Positions 29,301-36,127 of a stretch of 64,000 nt of DNA are shown in pieces. Source of the DNA: Acidobacteriota bacterium (GTDB taxonomy: Bacteria > Acidobacteriota > Thermoanaerobaculia > Multivoradales > SZUA-115); NCBI GenBank assembly GCA_024277255.1, contig JAJRVQ010000177.1, positions 1 through 64,000 on the forward strand, in the 5' to 3' direction. The notes below the pieces were generated by a model, which saw only the letters and a list, made by a program, of their open reading frames with translations, made no database searches and was not told where the DNA came from. Numbering within the stretch: the first letter of the stretch is position 1; the number at the start of each line of letters is the position of its first letter. Made by a program: the position numbers and the translations under genes.

Positions 29301-29463
29301 CTTGGAAGGAGTGCCGCGGGCGAACTCCGGCCATCTCGCACCAGACTTTCAGCCGCTGCTCGCGGCGGTTCGGGTCGTCGATCGCGCGCAGGCCGGGAAG
29401 TTCTCGCCGCTCCTCGACGCTCGCCGCCGCGGCCACCACCCGGCGCCAGGTTGCCTCATCCAT
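26389..29463 (-). CDS. LanM-like lanthipeptide dehydratase with degenerate cyclase domain
   Basis: A protein of 1024 aa from the ATG at 29463; the 62 codons upstream of it overlap the epimerase gene and look non-coding. The N-terminal DUF4135 dehydratase domain (about 90-640) has GRVVYKPK with K273, DFWLDN (D341, N346), VDLE (D358, E360) and RIIVRDT (R501, R505, T507). These match the phosphorylation/elimination residues of CylM-type enzymes, except that the His of DxHxxN is W343. The C-terminal LanC-like domain (about 650-1024) keeps the fold (final DGLGAVAWGALRLAQP) but has no WCHG and no CHG motif anywhere; SWAISSAGG occupies one such site. The zinc ligands for thiol addition are therefore missing. 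It probably makes dehydroalanine/dehydrobutyrine without rings, as the polytheonamide dehydratase PoyF does. Confidence 0.85.
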   Translation of the reverse strand: MDEATWRRVVAAAASVEERRELPGLRAIDDPNRREQRLKVWCEMAGVRPRHSFQELVAARALEATAALDGLREVEVTACEALPPWARTLREALVGLGEPPYSLEGASPPIAALWPWTHLGARRLDAAVPAGLLEPSARWDLLRQLGRRLLQVAIQVFDQELHTHQAAAALSGEGWSQEAPPPTASLGSDGEAWGERLDRYPVLGRLLAVVVDHWSEMAQEFVGRLAEDAEAIESELGVRILPVRRVEADAGDLHEGGRSVLILESASGRVVYKPKQLEIARCWQDLATLLDLPQRPILVRSGRTWEAFIEHQECSDIAGVRRFYRRMGQTLRLLQLLAARDFWLDNLVAHGDEPHFVDLEMALQPPQFAGGDDLLAVERGLMASIEETVLPIGVVAYRSPVGDGVEAVDLGALSPQRSLASPYRLKLVEGRQLGVEPELTDSGHVSWSKEGFVPILDGEAVRPSDYIDEVVAGYRDLHHRLTIHRQGVARCLASLEGCELRIIVRDTWTCQRLVQESVQTRLLTDGVTRDLYFERLMRGARGGEGWDASEVAIVDSEIAQLRGLDIPAFRIAASGRDLLSARGLVVADHFLLSPLATARRRLDGLDDFDLDSHVATLRSCFATGSHPPKALPARQGRERGTAAASGRREFDPLELAGSIADRVLAAGRRGERGELAWLGVVDQPQMRCKVLEVIRPTTPGSAGWARLLAHLAKASGEARWGQAALDTLASARHSARMAIERWPAVPPDPTRTPCGVIYGVGAQLVALDEVGRVLEDPELQRLAQRYADALPPFEQLVAQCTDSWAISSAGGAVGLLWALSAISHPRAPQLARALLAALWPGEAVGWKTGGRAPLTLPPGLNGTGTVPAASNGASALALGGLPDTAGGLARALEISEDEELAELGRALCAILPSPRGVGEQLTRRALPRSLAPAFERASSTELLDAIELDLAHARRSTGEPRLARSCIEEFVQRKAVTGSWFPDRHGDDLHDLSTIDGLGAVAWGALRLAQPCSSPRLPDLSRQR

Positions 29464-30901
29464 CGAAAGCCTCCTCGGCCAACAGGCCGCGATCGAGAAA
29501 CTCGGCGAGCAGCCCCTCGACCCGAGATCTCGATAGAGGGCTCGCGGCGCACAGCCGCTCGACGCTCCATCCTCCCTCGGCGACCGCCGTGCCGAGGGCG
29601 CGAATCGCCGCCGGTTCGTCGTCCCCGGAGAATTCCTCGACGGTCTCAAAGCGGCCCACCAGCCGGAAGCCGCGAGCCGTCGGTTCGTAGCGCAGCGGCT
29701 GGGCGAAACGCAGCACGTCTTCGTCGCGAAGCTGGGAACGCAGCCCGCCGTAGATCCTCTCGATCGCCTCCTGAAACCCTTCGATGTCGTCGTAGCTGGC
29801 CTGCGCGAAGACGATCGAACCCAGCGGCCAGCGATCGTCGGCAGTGCAGGGCGAGATCAACTCAACGGTGCGGCGCACCAGGTTGATGACCAGCCCGGTC
29901 ACACAGCCGATGGTGCCGTTGGCGTACTCGTCGGACTCTCGGTAGCGCGAATCGCCGGCATGCCAGGGTGCCGTGGCCAGCTTCTTGCGCTCTTCTTCCA
30001 GCAGTTCCGGTTTCTTGAGCGCCTCGTCGCGGAAGCGGCCGGCGTTACCGTAGGCGAAGCCGGCCTCCCGGTTGAGCGGCAGACATTCGACCAGAGCCAG
30101 TTCGCGGGCGGTGAAGGTCTTGTGGGTGCGCGCCATCTGAGCGCGGCTCAGAACTGAGAAACGGTTGAGCCAACAGCCGTTCGCTTCGGCGAGAGCCAGA
30201 AGCCGCCGGGTGCGCTCGACATCCACCAGGTGGCGAGCCGTGGTGGTGGGCGGGAAGACCCCGGTCACCTGATGAAAGGCTTCGCAGAAGCGCTCGTAGT
30301 CGGGGTTGTCGAGCGGATCGGTCGCCCAGTACAGGAAGCCCGAGCCGATGGCCGTCCCCAGCGGGCCGCTGAGAATGTGCAGCATGTTGGTGAAGAAAGA
30401 TTCGTTCTCGTTCGTCCACTCGAAGACCCCATTGAGTGACTCCGGGCTTAGAGCACAGAACCAACAGCCGACCGAGCAGCCCGAACTCAGCTCGATGCTG
30501 AGCGACGAGTGGATGTTCGAGCTGGCATGGAAGGGGCCGAGATCGTGGACCTGGCGGCGGATCTGGCGCTCCCGCCAGCCCTTGAGGGTCGGATGGGCCG
30601 GGACCGCTCTCTCCATGTAGAAGGAACGGATCCACTCCGCCTTGATCCTGGCTACTTTCCACACCCGCTGCATCGGCTGCCACTCGAACATCGCCTCCGA
30701 GTTGGAGACTTCGCCCGAGTGTTGCTCCAGAATCGGCGTGAGCTGCGCAGGTTCGAGAGCGTCCTCGACCTCGGCGAGCGCTTGCGCCGGTCGCTCGCGC
30801 AGCGCATCGCGGAACCGGGGGTCCGCCGTCCACCGTTCGAAGAAGCGCTTGATGCGAGCCTCCTCATGGAGGACCTCGTGCAGAGCGGTCGAGGTGATCA
30901 T
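29456..30901 (-). CDS. radical SAM RiPP epimerase, PoyD/OspD type
   Basis: A protein of 481 aa. The cluster motif is C142-x3-C146-x2-C149 within ELSSGCSVGCWFCALSPE, preceded by SSNIHSSLS and followed by YWATDPLDNPDYE and NRFSVLSR. I associate this block order with proteusin amino-acid epimerases (TIGR04517). These enzymes abstract the alpha-H and give D-residues; a C-terminal-half Cys donates hydrogen (C372 in OspD), for which C333 or C352 are candidates. The N-terminal 50 residues (FFERWTADPRFRDALRERP) resemble NHLP/Nif11-type leader segments. The last 60 residues look like a winged-helix recognition element. The stop overlaps the LanM start by 8 nt. Confidence 0.85.
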   Translation of the reverse strand: MITSTALHEVLHEEARIKRFFERWTADPRFRDALRERPAQALAEVEDALEPAQLTPILEQHSGEVSNSEAMFEWQPMQRVWKVARIKAEWIRSFYMERAVPAHPTLKGWRERQIRRQVHDLGPFHASSNIHSSLSIELSSGCSVGCWFCALSPESLNGVFEWTNENESFFTNMLHILSGPLGTAIGSGFLYWATDPLDNPDYERFCEAFHQVTGVFPPTTTARHLVDVERTRRLLALAEANGCWLNRFSVLSRAQMARTHKTFTARELALVECLPLNREAGFAYGNAGRFRDEALKKPELLEEERKKLATAPWHAGDSRYRESDEYANGTIGCVTGLVINLVRRTVELISPCTADDRWPLGSIVFAQASYDDIEGFQEAIERIYGGLRSQLRDEDVLRFAQPLRYEPTARGFRLVGRFETVEEFSGDDEPAAIRALGTAVAEGGWSVERLCAASPLSRSRVEGLLAEFLDRGLLAEEAFDG

Positions 30902-32370
30902 CCGACCTCCACCGCAGGCAAGCCGAGCATCATCTCCCCCACCGAGCCCTCGACGAGGTAGGGGCGGCCGCTGGCCCGGGCGAAGCGGTCGGCGTCGCCG
31001 CTACCCAGGCCGCAGATGCCGAGACCCAGGGCGGTCGCCACCAGGTAGGCGGTCTGGAAGACCACGCCGACGTTCTTCAAGATGCAGGAATAGGCGATCG
31101 CGTCGTACTTCCAGGCCATGCGCTCGAAGCGGGCGGCGAGAGTGAGCAAGATCGGCGGTGGCGAGGGTTGTCCGGTGCATCGGCAACCATCGAAGAAAAG
31201 ACCAGCGACCGCCGGTGTGTACTCGGCCACGCGCTCCAGGCAGTGTCTTTCGCCAAGGTAGCGGTAGAGGCCGGGATCGAGTTCGCCGCCCTGTTTGCCG
31301 GTGGGGCGCACGGCGACGTAGTGTTCCAGTTCGTGCAGCGCCCCGCCGGACGGATAGGGGCGGCGAATGAGTTCGAGGTCGGTTCGCGGCTCGGCGTCGG
31401 GAGAGGGGACGGGATAGGGATGGACGCCGTCGATGCGCGCCGTGTGGTAGAGAAAGCTGCTCAGGGTGGCGAGAGGAATCGGTTGGTCGGCGTAGTGGCG
31501 CACCGAGCGCCGAGCCGCCATCACCTCCCCGAGGCTGAGCTGATCGAGAGCCGCGCGATCGGGTTCGCCGAGGGCGACGAGCGGACCGCTGGCCGGGCGC
31601 AGAGCCGCGGGAGCGCGACCTTGGCCGACGAAGCGGAAGGTCGCACCGTGGGCCCCTCCATGGCGACCGAGCCGGCTGCGGGTGTGGAAGAGCAGATCGT
31701 GAAAGGCCCACATCTCGGCGCCGCCCGCACCACTCTGCGCACTCTCGCCGGCCAGCTCCTCCTCATCACGGCTGCGCGCCGCCGACAAAGCCCCGATATT
31801 GTGCAGCGCCACCAGCGCGGTTCGCGGCAGGCCGGTGAGATCGGCGCCGGGTTCGGCAAACAGAGCGGCGAAGAGATCGAGAGCGCCCTCATCTTCAAGA
31901 CTCAGCCTGGCATGGCCGGTGGCGCATTCGATCACCATCCGCTCGCCGTCGCGCCGGATCCAGACGAAGCGGGAGAGTTGCGGCCGGCGCGGCAGCACCG
32001 GATCCGGGTCGAAGGTCGCTTGCGGGGAGAGGGGCTCGAGGGTGAGGGTGGCCGAGTCGCTCAACCGGAAGGTCCGGGAAAGCAGGCCGGCGCCATCGAG
32101 TTTGTCGAGCGCCGCGAGAACCCGCGTCGTGTCGGACCAATGGCTCCCGGCGGCCGTCGCGGTGAGTTCATCTCGACTACCCCCTCCGTCCGCCAGCTGG
32201 GCCAGCGCCCTCTCGAGCCCCGCGTTCGCGGTTCCGAGATCGACCGGCAGCGCAGCGGTGACCACGAACCTCTCCCCGAGGTCGACTCGGGTGGCGGCGA
32301 CGAGTTTCAACGTAGGTTGCATTTGGGGTTGCACTGGGGGTTGTACTTGGGGCTGCATTTCGGGCTGCAT
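30898..32370 (-). CDS. SagB-type azoline dehydrogenase
   Basis: A protein of 490 aa with its ATG at 32370, 9 bp after the YcaO stop and preceded by GAGGT. The C-terminal nitroreductase-like FMN domain begins near ARRSVRHYADQPI and contains RRPYPSGGALHELEHYV, the usual SagB blocks. The N-terminal half resembles a winged-helix peptide-recognition region. SagB enzymes oxidise azolines made by YcaO proteins to aromatic azoles. The extreme N-terminus is a run of five [M/V]QPx units encoded by 12-bp repeats, likely disordered. The stop overlaps the epimerase start by 4 nt. Confidence 0.88.
   Translation of the reverse strand: MQPEMQPQVQPPVQPQMQPTLKLVAATRVDLGERFVVTAALPVDLGTANAGLERALAQLADGGGSRDELTATAAGSHWSDTTRVLAALDKLDGAGLLSRTFRLSDSATLTLEPLSPQATFDPDPVLPRRPQLSRFVWIRRDGERMVIECATGHARLSLEDEGALDLFAALFAEPGADLTGLPRTALVALHNIGALSAARSRDEEELAGESAQSGAGGAEMWAFHDLLFHTRSRLGRHGGAHGATFRFVGQGRAPAALRPASGPLVALGEPDRAALDQLSLGEVMAARRSVRHYADQPIPLATLSSFLYHTARIDGVHPYPVPSPDAEPRTDLELIRRPYPSGGALHELEHYVAVRPTGKQGGELDPGLYRYLGERHCLERVAEYTPAVAGLFFDGCRCTGQPSPPPILLTLAARFERMAWKYDAIAYSCILKNVGVVFQTAYLVATALGLGICGLGSGDADRFARASGRPYLVEGSVGEMMLGLPAVEVG
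32311..32370 (-). repeat. 12-bp tandem repeat at the 5' end of the SagB gene
   Basis: Five imperfect 12-bp units encode MQPE-MQPQ-VQPP-VQPQ-MQPT. The unit length is a multiple of three, so copy-number change would alter the length of the N-terminal tail without shifting the frame. Confidence 0.75.
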
Positions 32371-32379
32371 GTCAGTACC

Positions 32380-34596
32380 TCAGATGAAGATCGAAATCGG
32401 GTTCAAGTCACTTTCGGCCAGCGGCTCATCGCGCCAACCCATCGCCACCGGTACGTCGTAGAGCCTTCCGGGAGCAAAGCGCGCCCAGAAGTGGCGCAAG
32501 CCGGGGACGATCACCTTGACCACCGCGAGATCGATGTCGGGTCGCGTCTGGTCGAGCACCAGCAACTCCAGCCCTTGCGCCTCCACCCTCCCCTTGAGCA
32601 GCGCGATGTCGTCACGGATATCGTCGCTGGCCTGCCAGTCCAAGGTGCGCAGGTCGGTCCGAGGTGCCTGGGTGGGTGCCAGGTAGGGTTGGTTGTCGAG
32701 GGTGGCGGTGCGCCACCAGCGGATGCACTCCTCATCGTCGTAGGCGTACTCCCCCGGCTCGCTTCCGTTGCTCACCGCGGGCATCATCTGGTTGAGTTCG
32801 GTCAGCGCCCGCAACAGGGCAACCTGGGGATCGTGATGGGCGGCGGGAGCGAAGACGATGTCGCGCGGTGAGCGGTCGATCCGGCGGCTCAGAGCGACGA
32901 AGACGGGAACGCCCAGATCGCCCCTCAGATCGAGGACCCAGAGATGGCGGCCGGTCTCGGCGTGGCGGCGGCGCAGCCGTTGCACGTAGGGATGGTCCAC
33001 CGAGTCGAGATCGACCTCGGGCATGGCGATTCGGTTGTACCACCAGGAAGCCACCGCGTCGCGCTCCACCAGTTCGAGCAACCCTTGGAGGATCGCCTCT
33101 TCCCGAGTGTTGCCGGCGGCGCAACCGTTGGAGTCGGGAAGACAGGTGGGCATCCCATTGTCGGGATAGGAATAGTAGAGCAACGGCGTTGGCAGATAGC
33201 GGTGCTCCTCGTGGGTCAACGACCAGACCGGCGACCAGTCGATCTTCGCCTCCACATCGAAGGGCTGAGGAACCCGGTTGAAGAAGCTGCCGCGGGCGTT
33301 GATGGCCTGACGATCGCGATACTGCTCGGCGCTGAACAGCATGCACGCACGCGGGTCGATCGCCTCGGATCCGAGTTCGACGAGCGAGCCATTGCGTACC
33401 GGCTCCGTGCCTCGGAAGACTCCCGAATAGCGCTCGATCGCTTCGCAGACGGCGCTGACCCTCGCCTGGTCCTCGCTGACCCCTTTGCCGCAGCTGCGAC
33501 TACGCAGATTGCGCCGCAACTGGTGGTACGAGCCCTGCTGGAGAGCCATGTTCTGCCCCGAAACGAAGACATGCTGGAGGTCGTCCTCCTCGGGGGTGAT
33601 CCGTTCGAGGGTGTGGACGACACCGGTGATCGGGCTGATGTGATGTTCGAGGCGGCGCAAGGTGGCGGCGGGCGAGGCGGCTCGATGGCCGCCGTCGTGG
33701 GTGTGGACCTTGGAACAGCTGGCGAGGCGGATCGGCCGCGGCTGGCGCAGTAGATCGGGATCGCCGCAGGCGGCGCACTGGGGACGCCGGGTCAGCTGGT
33801 GACGGCGCTGGCCCCAGTCGACGGTCGACACCGAAAGGATCTCGCCTTCGAGACCGGTTCGTCCGGTGACCAGCCAGCGGCTGATCTCGGTGGCGATGAG
33901 ACCGGCGGCGAGGCGAGCGACACTGGGCAGGGTCGCGGGGCGGGACGAAGCGCGCTGCTGGTTGGAGCGGGCCAGATAGTCTTCGATCGATCGGTTGGCC
34001 GCCAACCGCTGTTGCAGGCAGCGCCAGCAGCCGGTTTTTCCGGGCACGAAGACCGGACCGACCAGAAGGTCGAGCCCCACCGGCCGGCAGAGCATCCAAC
34101 GCTCGGCGGAGGCGAGCGCGCCCCGGTTGATCTCTTCGAGGTCGGGGTGCAGGTAGTCGTCGCAGAGAACGATTCGGGTGCCACCCTCGCCGAGGGCGAG
34201 CCCCATCTCTTCGAGCGCGGCGCGCAGCGGCTCGCCGTCGCAGCTACCGAGAGAAGTGACCGAAAGGCGAAGATCGGCGAGGCGGGAAGCCGCCTCGCCA
34301 GGTGCAAGACCGAGAGAAGACCAGTAGGCGGCACTGCCCTCATCGAGCGCGGGGTACGCGTCACACGTGTAACCTCGCGACTCGAGATGGGCCAGCACAT
34401 ACCGTACCTGGCCTTCGCTGACACCGTCGGCGGCAGCGATAATCTCCTCGACTTTGCGGTTGCCGTCGAGAAGCTCCGCCACGCAGGCGACACTGCGTCC
34501 CCGAAGTAAGAAGGCGCCTTGTTCGGACAGCAGATACAGCTGGTCAGGGCGAACGATCGCCGGCATCAAATGGGGTCGAAAGCGCGGAGTCTCCAT
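32380..34596 (-). CDS. fused TOMM cyclodehydratase (E1-like/RRE plus YcaO)
   Basis: A protein of 738 aa. Residues 1-80 resemble a winged-helix leader-recognition domain. Residues 100-300 are the E1-like/ocin-ThiF part with a zinc site of two CxxC pairs (C190-C193 in GCWRC, C274-C277 in QCAACG). Residues 340-738 are YcaO, with GKGVSEDQA and SAVCEAIERYSG (ATP/Mg binding), DSNGCAAGNTREEA and LLELVERDA. YcaO enzymes use ATP to cyclise Cys/Ser/Thr side chains onto the peptide backbone. The C-terminus, which is PxPxP in most azoline-forming members, here ends NPISIFI, a variant. It lies immediately after the precursor gene (23-bp gap), which fits their working together. Confidence 0.92.
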   Translation of the reverse strand: METPRFRPHLMPAIVRPDQLYLLSEQGAFLLRGRSVACVAELLDGNRKVEEIIAAADGVSEGQVRYVLAHLESRGYTCDAYPALDEGSAAYWSSLGLAPGEAASRLADLRLSVTSLGSCDGEPLRAALEEMGLALGEGGTRIVLCDDYLHPDLEEINRGALASAERWMLCRPVGLDLLVGPVFVPGKTGCWRCLQQRLAANRSIEDYLARSNQQRASSRPATLPSVARLAAGLIATEISRWLVTGRTGLEGEILSVSTVDWGQRRHQLTRRPQCAACGDPDLLRQPRPIRLASCSKVHTHDGGHRAASPAATLRRLEHHISPITGVVHTLERITPEEDDLQHVFVSGQNMALQQGSYHQLRRNLRSRSCGKGVSEDQARVSAVCEAIERYSGVFRGTEPVRNGSLVELGSEAIDPRACMLFSAEQYRDRQAINARGSFFNRVPQPFDVEAKIDWSPVWSLTHEEHRYLPTPLLYYSYPDNGMPTCLPDSNGCAAGNTREEAILQGLLELVERDAVASWWYNRIAMPEVDLDSVDHPYVQRLRRRHAETGRHLWVLDLRGDLGVPVFVALSRRIDRSPRDIVFAPAAHHDPQVALLRALTELNQMMPAVSNGSEPGEYAYDDEECIRWWRTATLDNQPYLAPTQAPRTDLRTLDWQASDDIRDDIALLKGRVEAQGLELLVLDQTRPDIDLAVVKVIVPGLRHFWARFAPGRLYDVPVAMGWRDEPLAESDLNPISIFI

Positions 34597-34619
34597 GGTA
34601 AGACTAAGTCCTCAGAAAG

Positions 34620-34979
34620 TTAGGAGCAGGAGTTGGTGGAAGCCGACGAAACGCAGGAAGCGCAGGACGGCACGGTGAAACAGGTACTGGCCGTGGACTG
34701 GCACGAAGCCGTATCCGTCGCCGCGAGCGATTCATCCTGGACGACCTCCTCGACCGTCGGCAGGAGCAAGTAGACATCGCTGGCCGAGCTGGTGGGCATG
34801 TTGCCCGTGCCATCCCCTTCGATGACGTGAACGGTGACTCCGCCGGGAACATCCAGACCCGATTGAGCGAGGACCGCACTCGGATTGTCGAGGTACTGCT
34901 GGCGAAATGTGGCGTCGGCCTGAGCCTTGGCGGTGACTTGGCCGACGATCTTGGAAACCTCGGCTGCTGACTGGGACAT
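34620..34979 (-). CDS. NHLP-leader precursor peptide (proteusin/thiazole-type RiPP)
   Basis: A protein of 119 aa; the ATG at 34979 has the Shine-Dalgarno AAAAGGAG (GGAG at 34987-34990, 7-nt spacing). Residues 1-78 are a nitrile-hydratase-alpha-like leader: helical KAQADATFRQQYLDNPSAVL, then GLDVPGGVTVHV and the closing VYLLLPT. The C-terminal core (about 82-119) is extremely rich in modifiable residues, with 11 Ser, 6 Thr and 5 Cys among 38. Each Cys (93, 100, 106, 109, 118) is directly preceded by Ser or Thr, a repeated [S/T]-C pair suited to dehydroamino acid-thiazole or oxazole-thiazole units. The cleavage site is not evident; no GG or GA motif precedes the core. Confidence 0.92.
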   Translation of the reverse strand: MSQSAAEVSKIVGQVTAKAQADATFRQQYLDNPSAVLAQSGLDVPGGVTVHVIEGDGTGNMPTSSASDVYLLLPTVEEVVQDESLAATDTASCQSTASTCFTVPSCASCVSSASTNSCS

Positions 34980-35002
34980 GTTGAATCTCCTTTTCAGGAT
35001 TT

Positions 35003-35041
35003 GTGGATTGCGAAGCGCGCTGGAGGCCGTGGACAATCCAC
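35003..35041. promoter_or_regulatory. inverted repeat upstream of the precursor gene
   Basis: GTGGATTG (35003-35010) and CAATCCAC (35034-35041) are perfect 8-bp complements around a 23-nt loop. In the minus-strand transcript the hairpin ends about 13 nt before the GGAG of the precursor ribosome site, in the only sizeable gap of the cluster (92 bp). It could act as an RNA-processing or stabilising element raising precursor yield, or cover the ribosome site. Confidence 0.5.
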
Positions 35042-35071
35042 TGACCGGCGAGCTTCGCGCGAATCGAGCTT

Positions 35072-35944
35072 TCAACCACCCCGCGGTAGTTCTCCGAACT
35101 TCCCGGCCTCGGCCACGACGATCTCGACCCTGGCCTCCAGCTCCAAGACACCGGCGACGCGATAGCCTTCGAGAAGACGTTGGGCGCAGGTGCGAACGGC
35201 CTGAGCCTCTCGCCGATCGAGTTCCGCAACCCGGGCCGCCAGCTGAGGCGTGTGGCGGTAGATCGACTCCACCAGGTCGGTGGACGATCCCGCCCAGCGC
35301 ACGAAGATCCGCGCTGTTCGTCGCTCGCCAACTCGCAGATGAGACGCGACGAGATCGGCCAGACTCGGACCCGAGTCGGCCGAGACACCCAGTTGTTTCC
35401 AGGTCGCCTGATGCAGCGCCGTGCCGTCGGTGCGCCCCCAGTCGAGAGCCACGAAGCGGCCGGGAGACTCGTGATCGGTGCGCCGTCGCAGCAGGCGGGC
35501 GACCTCGGTCAGGACGAGGCCGGGGCGCTCAAAGTGGCGCAGCCCCCACTGGCAGGTCACCAGGTCGGCACAGCCGGTCGGCAACGGCATCTCTTCGGCC
35601 GAGCTGTGGACGGTCTCAATCTCCAGCCCCAACAACTGCGCCCGCGAGCGTGCCACCGCGAGAGCCGCCTCATCGGAATCGACCAGGGTTGTATGAGCAC
35701 CGGCGAGGGCGAGAGCGAGCCCCGGCTCGCCGCGGCCCGAGGCAATGTCGACAGCCCGCTCGCCAGGGCGGAGTTGGGCACTGCGCACCACCTCGTCGCT
35801 CGCCTCCTCCGCCCAGCGAGCAGCGGGGGAATTGTTGGAGATCCGCGAGGCGTGAAGCTGAGCACCACGCGCCAAGGAGATCCAAGACGCCTCCCAGGAT
35901 GTGCGCGGCGCAGCTGCGCCCTCGACTAACTTGGCGGTACTCAA
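35072..35944 (-). CDS. class I SAM-dependent methyltransferase of the RiPP cluster
   Basis: A protein of 290 aa if it starts at the TTG at 35944, which has AAAGGAG 8 nt upstream; a GTG at 35968 is in frame but places that ribosome site inside the gene. Motif I is AVDIASGRGEPGLALA, the acidic post-I residue is in TTLVDSDEAAL, and motif IV-like ADLVTCQWGLRHFERPG follows, a UbiE-like pattern. It probably methylates N, O or S atoms on the peptide; the target is unknown. It is the first gene of the cluster, so the promoter should lie in the 180 bp shared with xdhC. Confidence 0.8.
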   Translation of the reverse strand: MSTAKLVEGAAAPRTSWEASWISLARGAQLHASRISNNSPAARWAEEASDEVVRSAQLRPGERAVDIASGRGEPGLALALAGAHTTLVDSDEAALAVARSRAQLLGLEIETVHSSAEEMPLPTGCADLVTCQWGLRHFERPGLVLTEVARLLRRRTDHESPGRFVALDWGRTDGTALHQATWKQLGVSADSGPSLADLVASHLRVGERRTARIFVRWAGSSTDLVESIYRHTPQLAARVAELDRREAQAVRTCAQRLLEGYRVAGVLELEARVEIVVAEAGKFGELPRGG

Positions 35945-36025
35945 CTTCGACTCTCCTTTCAAAGTCACTTTCCCTTCAGTGTCGTCTTGTAGATTCCATT
36001 ACGCCTTTGCCCTGGCAGAGCCGAA

Positions 36026-36045
36026 AGAGGTGGAGACACACCTCT
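36026..36045. promoter_or_regulatory. palindrome in the divergent methyltransferase/xdhC region
   Basis: AGAGGTG-GAGACA-CACCTCT, 7-bp perfect arms with a 6-bp centre, midway between the divergent RiPP methyltransferase and xdhC genes. It is a candidate operator for either side. I could not identify confident -35/-10 pairs nearby. Confidence 0.35.
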
Positions 36046-36127
36046 CAAGCGGAGTCACCCCAGGCAGCGAGCTTGGCCGATGCAACGAAAAGGCGGAGAA
36101 TGTCGATGATGAAGAGAGAGACAAGCT

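Larger units (their letters stand above)
22636..35968 (-). other. hybrid proteusin/azole/LanM-type RiPP biosynthetic gene cluster
   Basis: Nine minus-strand genes with overlaps or small gaps (the largest, 92 bp, lies before the precursor). In transcription order: SAM methyltransferase, NHLP-leader precursor, fused YcaO cyclodehydratase, SagB-type dehydrogenase, PoyD-type radical SAM epimerase, LanM-like dehydratase with degenerate cyclase, unknown protein, P450, and B12-type radical SAM protein. Precursor and enzymes are encoded together and no export or protease gene is included. The cluster lies between coxE and xdhC, which are normally neighbours. Predicted chemistry: leader-directed thiazole formation at Cys, dehydration of Ser/Thr, L-to-D epimerisation, C-methylation and oxidation. 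Confidence 0.85.

Noticed and set aside
26389..29463. Standard class II lanthipeptide cluster
   Set aside because: Zinc ligands of the cyclase are missing and the Cys residues are likely consumed by YcaO; no LanT transporter is present.
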